From: Parvibaculum sp.
GTDB taxonomy: Bacteria; Pseudomonadota; Alphaproteobacteria; Parvibaculales; Parvibaculaceae
Assembly (NCBI RefSeq): GCF_030694575.1
Contig: NZ_JAUYUS010000065.1
Span: 1-64,000 of the forward strand
Direction: 5' to 3'
DNA length: 64,000 bases
Shown here piece after piece: positions 21,700-31,964 of the stretch. Under the pieces are notes generated by a model. It ran no database searches. It saw only the letters and a program-made list of their open reading frames with translations, and had not been told where the DNA came from. The position numbers were made by a program, and so were the translations under genes. Each line of letters begins with the position of its first letter. Position 1 is the first letter of the stretch.

Positions 21700-22566
21700 T
21701 CATTCCTGTGGCACGATCTGCGGGCGTCCGCCAGAGGGCGCCGCAGCCGATTCGGCACCGACGATCTCGATTTTTGCATCGGCACGCAATTTCTCCATGA
21801 GCTTTTGACCTTCCTCCCGCGCAAGCTGGCGGACGATCTCGTCATGCGCCTCCTCATAGGCGGGCTTCGGCAGATCGCGCAGCTCGACAAGCTGGATCAC
21901 ATGCCAGCCGAACTGGGTTTCGACCGGCTCGGAAAGCTCGCCCGGCGTCATCGAAAAGACCGCGTTGCCGAATTCCGGCACCATCTCCTCGCGGCGGAAC
22001 CAGCCGAGATCGCCATCGGCGGAACCGGGGTCCTTCGAATATTCCTTTGCCGCTTCCTCGAAGCCCTTGCCGGCCTTTATCTCACCGGCGATCTTCTCCG
22101 CCTCCGCCTTGCTCTGCACCAGAATGTGGCGGGCATGGGCCTCCTGCTCCGCGGGGGCACCGGCAATGTTCTTGTCGTAATAGGACCGGACCGCCTCGTC
22201 CGTCACCTTGTCCTGCATGAGCTGGACCCAATAGACGTCGCGCAGCGCCTTTTCGTTGAAATAGTCCTGCCGCCGCTTCACCTGCGGATCGTCGTCGATA
22301 TGCTTCTCCTTCGCCGCCAGCGCCACCACCCGGCGGTCGATCAACATGCCCAGGAGATACTGGAAGCGCATCTCCGGCTCGAGCCGCGCCAGCGCCGCGC
22401 CCATTTCCTCATCCGCCAGCGCAACGTCGGAATAGCTGATCGGCGAGCCGTTAACCGTGGCAATGGCCTCGTCCGGCGAGGGTTCGCCCTCCTGGGCAAC
22501 CGCCGGCAGCGCCGCGAGCGACAGGATCAGCGCCATGGCGGCGGGGGCGTGACGGAAAAAGGTCAT
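21700..22566 (-). CDS. Periplasmic parvulin-type peptidyl-prolyl isomerase
   Basis: 288 residues from the ATG at 22566, which has AGGAAG upstream and gives a clean Sec signal peptide (MTFFRHAPAAMALILSLAALPAVAQ, cut after AVA-Q). The longer open frame upstream is non-protein-like. N-terminal chaperone-like helices (about 30-135), parvulin domain ~140-240 (ARHILVQSKAEAEKIA ... GDLGWFRREEMVPEFGNAVF), short tail. Assists folding of exported proteins. Divergent from secA and upstream of argJ. Confidence 0.92.
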   Translation of the reverse strand: MTFFRHAPAAMALILSLAALPAVAQEGEPSPDEAIATVNGSPISYSDVALADEEMGAALARLEPEMRFQYLLGMLIDRRVVALAAKEKHIDDDPQVKRRQDYFNEKALRDVYWVQLMQDKVTDEAVRSYYDKNIAGAPAEQEAHARHILVQSKAEAEKIAGEIKAGKGFEEAAKEYSKDPGSADGDLGWFRREEMVPEFGNAVFSMTPGELSEPVETQFGWHVIQLVELRDLPKPAYEEAHDEIVRQLAREEGQKLMEKLRADAKIEIVGAESAAAPSGGRPQIVPQE

Positions 22567-22826
22567 GGATGAACTTCCTGTAACAATGGCGGGAGACCCC
22601 TCTGCGGGGGCCTTTCGGGCAATCAGGCACAGATAACGAGGCCGAATTTTGGCGCGCCATAATGGGCCGCGCGCATCGGCCACACAAGCGCCGCACAAGG
22701 CTCCCCGTTGGCGCGGATTTCCCCACATTCGCGCCGCTTGCGGCGCCCGCCGGCAAAGCCCGTTCGATTGACAAGGGAGGGGCGCCCCCTTACATCGAAG
22801 GCGCACCGCAAGAGGAATTTCACCTG

Positions 22827-25550
22827 ATGGCAAGCTTGGGCGCCTTCGCCAAGCGTCTTTTCGGTTCTTCAAACGACCGAAGGATCAAGGCTTACAAGGC
22901 CCGCGTCGAGGCGATCAACGCCCTCGAACCGGAAGTGACCGCACTCAGCGACGATGCGCTGCGGGGCAAGACGGCCGAATTCCGCGCGCGCCTCGCCGAC
23001 GGCGCGACGCTGGACGAACTCCTGCCCGAAGCCTTCGCGGTCGTCCGCGAAACCGCGAAGCGCACGCTGGGCCAGCGCCATTACGATGTGCAGCTCATCG
23101 GCGGCATGGTGCTCCACGACGGCAACATCGCCGAAATGAAGACCGGCGAAGGCAAGACCCTCGTCTCGACGCTGGCCGCCTATCTGAACGCACTGGCGGG
23201 CAAGGGCGTCCATGTCGTCACCGTGAACGACTATCTCGCCAAACGCGACGCCGAATGGATGGGACAGGTCTTCCGCTTCCTCGGTCTCGAAGTCGGCGTT
23301 GTCCTGCACGGGCTCGACGACAACCAGCGCCGCGCGGCCTACGCCGCCGACATCACCTACGGCACCAACAACGAATACGGTTTCGACTATCTGCGCGACA
23401 ACATGAAGTACCAGCTCGCCTCGATGGTGCAGCGCGGGCACGGCTTCGCGATCGTCGACGAAGTGGACTCGATCCTGATCGACGAAGCGCGGACGCCGCT
23501 GATCATTTCAGGCCCTCTCGACGACAAGTCGGACCTCTACCTTTCCATCGACGAAGTCATTCCCGAGATCGGCGAGGACGATTACGAACTCGATGAAAAG
23601 CAGCGGACCGTCAACCTCACCGAGGACGGTAACGAGCGCGTCGAGGAAGTTCTCAAAAGCCGCGGTATCCTGCTCGAAGGCAACCTCTACGATATCGAGA
23701 ACATCTCGATCGTTCACCACGTGAACAATGCGTTGCGCGCGCACAAGCTTTTCCAGAAAGACAAGGACTACATCGTCAAGGCCGGCAAGGTCATCATCAT
23801 CGACGAGTTCACCGGCCGCATGATGGAGGGCCGCCGCTACTCGGACGGGCTGCACCAGGCGCTCGAAGCCAAGGAACGCGTGCCGATCCAGCCGGAAAAC
23901 CAGACGCTCGCCTCGATCACCTTCCAGAACTATTTCCGCATGTACGAAAAGCTGTCCGGCATGACCGGTACGGCGCTGACGGAAGCAAGCGAATTCGGCG
24001 ACATCTACGGTCTCGACGTGCTGGAGATTCCGACCAACCGGCCCGTCGCCCGTATCGACGAGGACGACGAGGTCTATCGCACGGCGCGCGAGAAATACGA
24101 GGCGATGATCGTCGAGATCGAGGAATGCGCGGCGCGCGGACAGCCCGTGCTCGTCGGCACCACCTCGATCGAGAAGTCCGAGACGCTTTCCGAACTTCTG
24201 AAAAAGAAGAAGGTGAAGCACAAAGTTCTGAACGCACGCTACCACGAGCAGGAAGCGCACATCGTGGCGCAAGCGGGCGTGCCCGGCAGCGTGACGATTG
24301 CGACCAACATGGCCGGCCGCGGCACCGACATCCAGCTCGGCGGCAATCTCGACATGCGCCTGGCCGATGAAACGGCCGGCATCGAGAACGAAGCGGAGCA
24401 CGCGCGCAAGGTCGCCGAAGTGAAGGCCGACATCGAGGCAAAGAAACAGCTCGCGCTCGAAGCGGGCGGCCTTTACGTGATCGGCACCGAACGCCACGAA
24501 AGCCGCCGCATCGACAACCAGTTGCGCGGCCGCTCCGGCCGTCAGGGCGACCCGGGCCGCTCGAAATTCTATCTGTCTCTCGAAGACGACCTGATGCGCA
24601 TCTTCGGCACCGACCGCATGGACGGCATGCTGCAGAAGCTCGGTCTTGAGGAAGGCGAAGCGATCGTCCATCCCTGGATCAACAAGGCGCTTGAAAAGGC
24701 GCAGCAGAAGGTCGAGGCGCGCAACTTCGACATCCGCAAGAACCTCCTGAAGTTCGACAACGTGATGAACGATCAGCGCCGCGCGATCTTCGAGCAGCGC
24801 ATCGAACTGATGCGGGCGGAAGACGTGTCGGAAACCGTGGACGACATGCGCCGTCAGGTGATCGACGACATGGTGGCCGCCCATGTGCCTGAAAAGGCCT
24901 ATGCCGAGCAATGGAACATGGCGGGACTGAAGGAAGAGGTGAAGAAGAACCTCGACCTCGACCTGCCCGTGGAAAGCTGGGCCGAGGAAGAAGGGATTGC
25001 GGAAGAGGAAATCCGCGAACGCCTCTATTCCGCGTCCGACCGCCACATGGCCGCCAAGGCCGCGCAGGTGGGGCCGGACCTCATGCGTCAGGTCGAGAAA
25101 GCGGTGCTGCTGCAGACGCTCGACCAGCACTGGCGCGAACACCTGATGATGCTCGATCATCTGCGCCAGGCGGTGGGCCTGCGCGGCTATGCGCAGCGCG
25201 ACCCGCTGAACGAATACAAGTCCGAAGCCTTCGAACTCTTCGAAAGCCTGCTGGCGCGCTTGCGTGAAAATGTGACCCGGCAGCTATCGGTTGCGCAGTT
25301 CATTTCAGAAGCGCCGCCCCGGATCGAGGAAGAGCCGCTGCCGGAAATGCACGCTCACCACACGAACCCCCTGACGGGCGAAGACGAGATGAGCGACGGC
25401 GATGTGGCGACGCTGCAGCGCCCGGTGCGAAACGATCCGGGCGTCGCCGCCAATCCGCTCGACCCGCGCACCTGGGGCAAGACCGCGCGCAATGCCCCCT
25501 GCCCCTGCGGCTCCGGCAAGAAATACAAGCACTGCCACGGCGCGCTTTGA
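22827..25550 (+). CDS. secA: Protein translocase ATPase SecA
   Basis: Motor ATPase pushing unfolded preproteins through SecYEG. 907 residues from the ATG at 22827 (AGAGGAA upstream; conserved start [18 protein letters not shown]). Walker A is MKTGEGKT, the [13 protein letters not shown] Walker B and the helicase-like [11 protein letters not shown] segment are intact, and the C-terminal SecB/zinc tail [14 protein letters not shown] is present. The frame is open 55 codons further upstream, but that part is not conserved protein. Followed by a clear terminator hairpin. Confidence 0.98.
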   Translation: MASLGAFAKRLFGSSNDRRIKAYKARVEAINALEPEVTALSDDALRGKTAEFRARLADGATLDELLPEAFAVVRETAKRTLGQRHYDVQLIGGMVLHDGNIAEMKTGEGKTLVSTLAAYLNALAGKGVHVVTVNDYLAKRDAEWMGQVFRFLGLEVGVVLHGLDDNQRRAAYAADITYGTNNEYGFDYLRDNMKYQLASMVQRGHGFAIVDEVDSILIDEARTPLIISGPLDDKSDLYLSIDEVIPEIGEDDYELDEKQRTVNLTEDGNERVEEVLKSRGILLEGNLYDIENISIVHHVNNALRAHKLFQKDKDYIVKAGKVIIIDEFTGRMMEGRRYSDGLHQALEAKERVPIQPENQTLASITFQNYFRMYEKLSGMTGTALTEASEFGDIYGLDVLEIPTNRPVARIDEDDEVYRTAREKYEAMIVEIEECAARGQPVLVGTTSIEKSETLSELLKKKKVKHKVLNARYHEQEAHIVAQAGVPGSVTIATNMAGRGTDIQLGGNLDMRLADETAGIENEAEHARKVAEVKADIEAKKQLALEAGGLYVIGTERHESRRIDNQLRGRSGRQGDPGRSKFYLSLEDDLMRIFGTDRMDGMLQKLGLEEGEAIVHPWINKALEKAQQKVEARNFDIRKNLLKFDNVMNDQRRAIFEQRIELMRAEDVSETVDDMRRQVIDDMVAAHVPEKAYAEQWNMAGLKEEVKKNLDLDLPVESWAEEEGIAEEEIRERLYSASDRHMAAKAAQVGPDLMRQVEKAVLLQTLDQHWREHLMMLDHLRQAVGLRGYAQRDPLNEYKSEAFELFESLLARLRENVTRQLSVAQFISEAPPRIEEEPLPEMHAHHTNPLTGEDEMSDGDVATLQRPVRNDPGVAANPLDPRTWGKTARNAPCPCGSGKKYKHCHGAL

Positions 25551-25573
25551 TCTGAAGCCGCCACCGCGAACGA

Positions 25574-25603
25574 AAAGAGCCGCGCCCTGAAGCGCGGCTC
25601 TTT
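25574..25603 (+). terminator. Rho-independent terminator after secA
   Basis: Perfect 11-bp stem AAAGAGCCGCG / CGCGGCTCTTT with an 8-nt loop, followed by TCTTTT. It starts 24 nt after the secA stop and, being symmetric with A/T ends, can also serve the convergent MFS gene. Confidence 0.9.
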
Positions 25604-25620
25604 CTTTTGGTGCGGAAGCG

Positions 25621-26982
25621 TCAGGCGCGATGGCCGCCCGACGCCGCCTTCTTCAGATGGTGGCCGGCGAGGAAATAATGCGCCGCCGCCCAGAGGTTCA
25701 GCATCGACGTGCCGAACAGCGCCCACCGGAGCGACTCCTTGCCGAAATCGAAGCTGTGGTTCAGCACGTCGGAGATGATGCCGACGAATTGCGGACCGAA
25801 GCCGAGGCCGATGATGTTGATGATGAAGAGCATTACGGCCGAGGCAAGCGCGCGTTTCGCGGGCGGCGTCAGCGTCTGGATCATCGCGAAGGACGGCCCG
25901 AGATAGAAGGCGCCGAGGAACGAGATCGGTATGTAGATGACCCAGAGGATCGAAACCGGATAGCCCCCGACATGAAACGCCGGCCAGTTGTCGGTGAGAT
26001 AAAAGGCAACGATGAAGGGCACCACAAGTACCTTCGCCCAGGCGACGACCCATGTGTTCCAGCGCGTATCCTTGCGGGCGAGCCGGTCGGTCAGCCTGCC
26101 GCCGACATAGGCGCCGAGGCCGCCGACAAAGCCGACCAGCAGCGCGAGGAAGGTCGAGACCTCTCCGATCGACATGCCATGCGTGCGGATGAGGAAGGCG
26201 GGACCCCACATGACGCCGCCATAGCCGACGAAGGAGGTGATGGTGACGCCGATGACGACGTGGCGCGCCGCCGCCGTGCGCCACAGGTGATGGAAACCGT
26301 CCTTCACCACGGCGATTGCCGAGCGGAGATTGAGCGGCGCGCTCTTTTCGGGCGCCATGCCGTCCGCCCCGCCGCGCTCGGGCTCGACCAGCGTGAAGCG
26401 CACCAGCGCCGCGATGATGAGGCCCGGCAGGCCGACGACGAAGAAGGCCGCACGCCAGCCGTACCAGACCGCAACCCAGCCGCCGACGAGAAAGCCGATC
26501 ATCACGCCGAAATAGACGCCGAGCGAATAGATCGCCATGGCGCTTGCGCGTTCGTTCGGCGGATACATGTCGGCGATCATGGAATGGGAAGGCGGGCTCG
26601 ATCCCGCCTCGCCGATGCCGACGCCCACACGCGCCGCCGCAAGCTGGACGAAATTCGTCGCGAGCCCGCAAAGTGCGGTCATGCCGCTCCAGATGGCAAT
26701 CGCCCATGCGATGATGTTGCGCCGGTTGCCGCGATCAGCCCAAAGCGCGATCGGAATGCCCAGCGTGGCATAGAAGACGGCGAAAGCGATGCCGGAGAGA
26801 AAGCCGAGCTGGGTGTCGGACAGGAGAAGGTCCGCCTTGATCGGCTCCATCAGGATGCCGACGATATTCCGGTCGACATGGCTCGATGTATAGCCGAGCA
26901 CGAGTATCATGAGTGCGTAGCGCCGGTATCCCGGCGACAGCGTCGCGGGCGCGGCGTCTTTCATCACTGCGGCCTCGGCCAT
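25621..26982 (-). CDS. Major facilitator superfamily transporter
   Basis: 453 residues from the ATG at 26982, which has GGGGACAGGGA upstream; the open frame extends further but overlaps the divergent promoter region. About 12 membrane segments, with the MFS signature ALWADRGNRRN after TM2. The spinster-like N-terminus (YTSSHVDRNIVGILMEPIKADLLLSDTQLG) matches MFS members often linked to aromatic or organic-acid use. Divergent from the epoxide hydrolase pair, so a role in moving a related compound is a reasonable but unproven guess. Confidence 0.9.
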   Translation of the reverse strand: MAEAAVMKDAAPATLSPGYRRYALMILVLGYTSSHVDRNIVGILMEPIKADLLLSDTQLGFLSGIAFAVFYATLGIPIALWADRGNRRNIIAWAIAIWSGMTALCGLATNFVQLAAARVGVGIGEAGSSPPSHSMIADMYPPNERASAMAIYSLGVYFGVMIGFLVGGWVAVWYGWRAAFFVVGLPGLIIAALVRFTLVEPERGGADGMAPEKSAPLNLRSAIAVVKDGFHHLWRTAAARHVVIGVTITSFVGYGGVMWGPAFLIRTHGMSIGEVSTFLALLVGFVGGLGAYVGGRLTDRLARKDTRWNTWVVAWAKVLVVPFIVAFYLTDNWPAFHVGGYPVSILWVIYIPISFLGAFYLGPSFAMIQTLTPPAKRALASAVMLFIINIIGLGFGPQFVGIISDVLNHSFDFGKESLRWALFGTSMLNLWAAAHYFLAGHHLKKAASGGHRA

Positions 26983-27045
26983 TCCCTGTCCCCTCGATTG
27001 TTTTGCATTTTTATGTACCAACTGTATCGGCGCCCGCCCAACGCC

Positions 27046-27078
27046 GCAATCGCCGCAGGCCCGAACCGCCGCGATTGC
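27046..27078. promoter_or_regulatory. Inverted repeat in the MFS / epoxide hydrolase divergent gap
   Basis: GCAATCGC (27046-27053) and GCGATTGC (27071-27078) form a perfect 8-bp inverted repeat with a 17-nt spacer, in the 166-bp gap between two divergent units. A CATAAT at 27101-27106 with TTGCGG 16 nt upstream could be the promoter of the hydrolase operon, which would place the repeat over its -35 box. Operator function is a guess; no regulator gene is adjacent. Confidence 0.3.
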
Positions 27079-27148
27079 TTGCGGCGGCCCGTGCCGCTGC
27101 CATAATCCCCGGCAAAGAAAACAGACCGTGTCCAGGAGGCGCCAGATA

Positions 27149-28339
27149 ATGACCGCAGCGAAACCCGTCCCTTTCACCATCGATATTCCGCAAGGGAAGC
27201 TCGACGCCATCATGGCAAAGGTGCGCGCCTATGAATGGCACGAAATGCCCGAGATCGCGCCCGGCGCCGACCGCTGGGCTTACGGCACGGACATGGAGTA
27301 CATGCAGGCACTTTGCGCCTATTGGACCGGTACGTTCGACTGGCGCGCGGCGGAACGGAAACTCAATTCCTTTCCCCAGTTTCATGCCGATGTGGACGGC
27401 CACACGGTGCATTTCATCCATATGAAGGCATCGAATCCGAAGGCGGAGACGTTGCTGCTGACGCATGGCTGGCCGGGTTCGGTGTTCGAGTTTTACGACG
27501 TGATCGAGATGTTCCTCCATCCCGAGAAGTTCGGCGGCAAGGCGGAAGATGCGGTCAATCTCGTCGTGCCGTCGCTGCCGGGCTACGGCTTTTCGGGCAA
27601 ACTGAAAAAGCCCATCGGGCCGCGGGGCACGGCTGCATTGTGGGACAAGCTCATGCGCGAGGTGCTCGGCTACGACACCTATATCGCGCAGGGTGGCGAC
27701 TGGGGCGCGGTCGTGTCCGGCTGGCTCGCCTATGATCGCCCGGTAACGAAGGATGGCGGCTGCAAGGCCGTTCATCTCAACATGTACGGCGTCCGGCCGG
27801 CCGTTCTCCCCGAAACCGAGGAGGAACAGAAATGGGCGGCGGCGGCGGCGATGACATTCGAACTCGAGAGCGCCTATCTGCGGCTCCAGATGACCAAGCC
27901 GCAAACGCTCTCCTACGGCATGATGGACAGCCCCGTGGGTGCGGCAGCGTGGATCGTGGAGAAATTCAACACCTGGTCCGACCGCCGCGGACCCGATGGC
28001 CGCGAGCATATCGAGAACGCTTTCACCAAGGACCAGCTTCTCACCAACATCATGATCTATCTGGTGAGTGGAACCTTTAACACCGCCACGTGGTTCTACC
28101 GGGGCCTGTTCGAGGAAGGCGGCAACACCATGGCGCCCGGCACGAAGGTGGAAATACCGACGGGGATCGCGAACTATCCGAAGGAGTTCATCGCCTTCCC
28201 GCCGCGCAGCATGGTCGAAAAGGGCTACAACATTCTCCGCTGGACCGATTTCGAACATGGCGGCCATTTCGCGGCACTCGAGACGGGCAAGGTCTTTGCC
28301 GACGACGTCCTCGGTTTCGTGAAGCAGATAAAAGGCTGA
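27149..28339 (+). CDS. Epoxide hydrolase family protein (EHN type), first copy
   Basis: 396 residues from ATG 27149, which has a perfect AGGAGG at 27134-27139 (an in-frame GTG at 27128 lies upstream of that site and is rejected). N-terminal EHN domain (about 6-105, FTIDIPQGKLDAIMAKVRAYEW) and alpha/beta-hydrolase fold: oxyanion HGWP at 106-109, nucleophile Asp184 in GGDWG, catalytic His373 in HGGHFAALE. Hydrolyses epoxides to diols through an aspartyl ester in known members. First gene of a tandem pair with a permease behind it. Confidence 0.92.
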   Translation: MTAAKPVPFTIDIPQGKLDAIMAKVRAYEWHEMPEIAPGADRWAYGTDMEYMQALCAYWTGTFDWRAAERKLNSFPQFHADVDGHTVHFIHMKASNPKAETLLLTHGWPGSVFEFYDVIEMFLHPEKFGGKAEDAVNLVVPSLPGYGFSGKLKKPIGPRGTAALWDKLMREVLGYDTYIAQGGDWGAVVSGWLAYDRPVTKDGGCKAVHLNMYGVRPAVLPETEEEQKWAAAAAMTFELESAYLRLQMTKPQTLSYGMMDSPVGAAAWIVEKFNTWSDRRGPDGREHIENAFTKDQLLTNIMIYLVSGTFNTATWFYRGLFEEGGNTMAPGTKVEIPTGIANYPKEFIAFPPRSMVEKGYNILRWTDFEHGGHFAALETGKVFADDVLGFVKQIKG

Positions 28340-28347
28340 CCGCACAG

Positions 28348-29568
28348 ATGTCCCACCGCATCATTCCCGCCGATCCCTTCTCGATCCATATTCCCGAGGA
28401 GGAGATCGCCGATCTGAAGCGCCGCCTGCAGCGCACGCGCTTTCCGAACGAACCGGAAGGCAACGAGCAGTGGGACTACGGCACGAGCCTTCCCTACATG
28501 GAGCGGCTGATCGAATACTGGCGCGACGATTTCGACTGGCCCCGAATGGAGGAAGGCCTCAACCGCTTTCCCCAATACCGCGCCACGCTGACCGACGACG
28601 ACGGCGAAGACCACACCATCCATTTCATCTATGAGCGCGGCACCGGCGACAATACGGTGCCGCTCATTCTCACGCATGGCTGGCCCTCGACGTTCCGGGA
28701 ATTTCTGGACGTCGTCGATCCGCTGGCGCATCCGGAAAAATATGGCCGCGAAGGCCCCGCCTTCGACGTCATCGTTCCCTCGCTGATCGGCTACGGCTTT
28801 TCGTCGCTGCCGCGCAAGCCCATCGGCCCCGCCGCCATGGCGGAGCTCTGGCACCGGTTGATGACTGAAGTGCTGGGCTACGACCGCTATGCGGCGCAGG
28901 CCGGCGACTGGGGAAGCTTCGTCACGTCGCGCCTCGCGCTTCAGCATCCCGACAGCCTGCTCGGCATTCACCTGACGATGCTGCCGCTGCGCCCGGTACT
29001 CAAGCATGCGAGCCAGGCACCGGTGAGCGAGGAAGAGGCGCACTGGATCGCCGCCATGCAGAAATGGTGGCGGCGCGAGGAAGGCTATCGCTCCATCCAG
29101 TCGACGAAGCCGATGGCGCTCGCATTCGGCCTGATGGACAGCCCCGCCGGCCTGGCGGGCTGGCTCGCCGACAAATATTACCGGCTTGGCGACACCGACA
29201 AGACCGACACGATGGAAGGCATGATCGCCCGCTTTCCTTTCGATCACATTCTCACCCAGTTTTCGATCTACTGGTTTACCGGCACGATCAATTCCGCAAA
29301 CACGCTTTACAAGGCCGGCCCCGCCGAGGGCTCGGCGCAGTTGAAACCGGGGGTGAAGGTAACGGTGCCGACCGCCTATTCCGAATATCCGATCGATGTG
29401 CTGCCGGACACGCCGCGTTCATGGGCGGAGCGCAGCTACAACATCGTGCGCTGGCGGGCGATGAAACGCGGCGGGCACTTCGCTGCGATGGAAGAACCCG
29501 AACTTTTTGCCGACGATGTGCGCGACGCGTTCGGGGAAATGGGTCTCGGCCAGAGAGGCTCCGGATAA
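28348..29568 (+). CDS. Epoxide hydrolase family protein (EHN type), second copy
   Basis: 406 residues, same architecture as its neighbour: EHN domain (about 9-110), oxyanion HGWP at 110-113, nucleophile Asp187 in AGDWG, His377 in GGHFAAME. The two proteins are clearly paralogous but diverged, so they probably act on different substrates or stereoisomers. Starts 8 nt after the first gene and ends with TAA immediately followed by the permease ATG, so all three form one transcript. Confidence 0.92.
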   Translation: MSHRIIPADPFSIHIPEEEIADLKRRLQRTRFPNEPEGNEQWDYGTSLPYMERLIEYWRDDFDWPRMEEGLNRFPQYRATLTDDDGEDHTIHFIYERGTGDNTVPLILTHGWPSTFREFLDVVDPLAHPEKYGREGPAFDVIVPSLIGYGFSSLPRKPIGPAAMAELWHRLMTEVLGYDRYAAQAGDWGSFVTSRLALQHPDSLLGIHLTMLPLRPVLKHASQAPVSEEEAHWIAAMQKWWRREEGYRSIQSTKPMALAFGLMDSPAGLAGWLADKYYRLGDTDKTDTMEGMIARFPFDHILTQFSIYWFTGTINSANTLYKAGPAEGSAQLKPGVKVTVPTAYSEYPIDVLPDTPRSWAERSYNIVRWRAMKRGGHFAAMEEPELFADDVRDAFGEMGLGQRGSG

Positions 29569-31335
29569 ATGACATTCGAGCAGGGATTGTCGTTCGGCAT
29601 CCTCGCGCTCGCGCTGGTGCTTTTCGCGTCGGGCAAGTTCCGCCACGACATCGTTGCGTTGATCGCACTCGTCGCGGTCTCGCTGGCGGGCCTTGTGGAG
29701 CGGGACCAGATCCTGTCGGGCTTCGGCCATCCCGCAGTCATCACCGTCGCCGCCGTACTTGTCGTTTCAGAAGCATTGCGCTCATCCGGCCTCGTTGACG
29801 TCATCGTGCAGCGGGTCGGCCCGCTGACTAAAACGACGGTCGGCCATATCGCCGTGCTGACCGGCATCGTCGCCCTCGCCTCGTCCTTCATGAACAATGT
29901 CGGCGCTCTCGCCGTCATGTTGCCTGTCGCGCTCGCGACGGCGGTTGAACGCGACCGCCCGCCCGCCATGCTTCTGATGCCGCTCGCCTTCGGATCGATG
30001 CTGGGCGGCATGATTACGCTGATCGGCACACCGCCCAACATCATCATCGCAAGCTTCCGCCGCTCCTACGCGGACGAAGCTTTCGGCATGTTCGACTTCG
30101 CCTGGGTGGGGTTGCCTGTCGCCGTTATCGGCATTCTCTTCATCGCCCTGGGCGGCTGGCGCCTGATCCCGCGCGAGCGAAAAGGCGGCGCCGCGGAAAT
30201 GTTCAGCCTCGAGGAATACATCATCGAGGTTCGCGTGAAGGAGAAGAGCCCTCTCGTCGACAAACGGGTCGCCCATATGAAGAGCGCGATGCGGGAGGAT
30301 GTGGCGATCGCCGCACGTGTGCGGGACGACGGCGAGCTCTACGAGCCCGAGAACTGGCAACCTATCGCGGCCGGCGATCTCTTCATCCTGCGCGCGGACC
30401 CCGCCGACCTGACGGAATTTTTCGACAAGCAGGGTCTGGAGCTGGTCGCGACGGATGGCTCCGGCGACGCTCACAAGCCCAACCTGAAGCTGGTCGAGGC
30501 GATCATCGGCCCGAACTCGCCCCTGATCGGCTTCGGTCCCCGGACACTGATGCGTCGCGCCCCGGACGACTTCAACCTTTTTGCCGTGGCGCGACAAGGC
30601 CAGCCCATCGGCGGCCGCCTTCACAACGTGCGCTTCCAGACGGGGGACGTGCTGCTGCTTCAGACGCATGACGGCGAGGAATCGAGTTTCCCCTCCGAAC
30701 TTGGTCTTCTGCCGTTGCCGGAGCGCGGACTCCGGCTCGGCGGGCCGCGCCGTCTCGGCACCGCCTTTTCGATTTTCGCGGGCGCGATCCTGCTGTCCAT
30801 GACGGGCATGCTGCCGCTCGCGGTCGCTTTCCTCGCGGCCATCGTTCTTTATGTAGTCATAGGTATCCTGCCGCTCCGCGATCTCTACCGGCACATCGAC
30901 TGGCCGGTGATCGTTCTGCTCGGTGCGATGATCCCTGTCGGCCAGGCGCTGCAAAACACAGGCGCGGACGTTCTGATCGCCAAAAGCATCGTCGCCACCG
31001 CCGGCACGTTTCCGCCATGGGCGATTATCGCTCTCCTTCTCGTCGTCACGATGCTCATCACCGATGTCATCAACAATGCCGCCACGGCGCTCATCATGGC
31101 GCCGATCTCGATCGCAATCGGACAGGCCCTCGGCGCGAACCCGGACCCTTTCCTGATGGCAGTGGCCATCGGCGCGAGCTGCTCGTTCCTGACACCTATC
31201 GGGCACCAGTCGAACACACTCGTAATGGGGCCGGGCGGCTACAAATTTTCGGATTACTGGCGGCTGGGCCTTCCGCTCGAGATCGTGGTGACGCTCGTCG
31301 CCGTACCGCTGATCCTCTTTGCCTGGCCGCTTTAG
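29569..31335 (+). CDS. SLC13-family permease with two RCK-C (TrkA-C) domains
   Basis: 588-residue membrane transporter of the divalent anion:sodium symporter / ArsB-like group. Membrane half 1 (about 1-200), then two cytoplasmic RCK-C domains (about 210-290 and 300-385), then membrane half 2 (about 395-588) with the conserved NNAATALIMAPISIAI and the GANPDPFLMAVAIGASCSFLTPIGHQSN motif. The ATG abuts the stop of the second hydrolase, implying that it moves a substrate or product of that pathway, perhaps an organic acid; inference. Confidence 0.92.
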   Translation: MTFEQGLSFGILALALVLFASGKFRHDIVALIALVAVSLAGLVERDQILSGFGHPAVITVAAVLVVSEALRSSGLVDVIVQRVGPLTKTTVGHIAVLTGIVALASSFMNNVGALAVMLPVALATAVERDRPPAMLLMPLAFGSMLGGMITLIGTPPNIIIASFRRSYADEAFGMFDFAWVGLPVAVIGILFIALGGWRLIPRERKGGAAEMFSLEEYIIEVRVKEKSPLVDKRVAHMKSAMREDVAIAARVRDDGELYEPENWQPIAAGDLFILRADPADLTEFFDKQGLELVATDGSGDAHKPNLKLVEAIIGPNSPLIGFGPRTLMRRAPDDFNLFAVARQGQPIGGRLHNVRFQTGDVLLLQTHDGEESSFPSELGLLPLPERGLRLGGPRRLGTAFSIFAGAILLSMTGMLPLAVAFLAAIVLYVVIGILPLRDLYRHIDWPVIVLLGAMIPVGQALQNTGADVLIAKSIVATAGTFPPWAIIALLLVVTMLITDVINNAATALIMAPISIAIGQALGANPDPFLMAVAIGASCSFLTPIGHQSNTLVMGPGGYKFSDYWRLGLPLEIVVTLVAVPLILFAWPL

Positions 31336-31345
31336 CCGGGCCGGC

Positions 31346-31870
31346 TCATTCCGGAACGCCCGCGCCGATGTCGATCCACTTCGTATCCTCATAGCCGAGA
31401 ATTGCGTAGGGACCGGGCTCGGATGCAACGGGCCGCAGCGTCGCGAAATAGGAAAGGATCATCCAACGGTCGGTCGGCCTGTACCGCAATGGCAGCGTCA
31501 GCACCTCTGCCTGGTCGATCATGCCTTCGCGGCGGCTGCGAATGATGTTCCAGCGGCCGCACGGAAATGAAAGCTGCGTGTGAATGAGTTTGATGTAGTC
31601 GGGACGCAGGTCAGGGGACATGAGGTCGAGGGCGTTCCTGCCCGTCGGGTCGAAACCCATCGCCCGGCAAACGCCCGTGCCAGTGAGACGCTGCGTGATC
31701 ATGGTGTCGGAGAAGACTTCGAGGATCGTCACCGCGGGCATCAGCGCCGCGATCCGGACGGGATCGAAGGAACTCCGGTCCGGCACGACCCCTTCCTTGG
31801 GCAAGCTGTCCCAGTAGCCAAAAAAGCGCTTCGCGCCGGTTGTTTGCAGAACGTCTGGTTCGGCAAGCAT
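31346..31870 (-). CDS. PAS_5-type single-domain protein
   Basis: 174 residues. The block GYWDSLPKEGVVPDRSSFDPVRIAALMPAVTILEV followed by TGTGVCRAMGFDPTGRNALDLM is typical of the PAS_5 family, single-domain PAS-like proteins frequent in alphaproteobacteria. No output domain, so a ligand or partner-binding role is likely but unknown. Downstream of accA on the same strand (94-nt gap) and convergent with the SLC13 permease (10 nt apart). Confidence 0.82.
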   Translation of the reverse strand: MLAEPDVLQTTGAKRFFGYWDSLPKEGVVPDRSSFDPVRIAALMPAVTILEVFSDTMITQRLTGTGVCRAMGFDPTGRNALDLMSPDLRPDYIKLIHTQLSFPCGRWNIIRSRREGMIDQAEVLTLPLRYRPTDRWMILSYFATLRPVASEPGPYAILGYEDTKWIDIGAGVPE

Positions 31871-31964
31871 GAGGAAACCCCTGCCTGAAAAGACGCAAGA
31901 ATGCGCGCCCTTGCCAGTTCTAGGATGCCATGCTTAACGGGAAGTGAATCCGGCTGCGCCGGGA

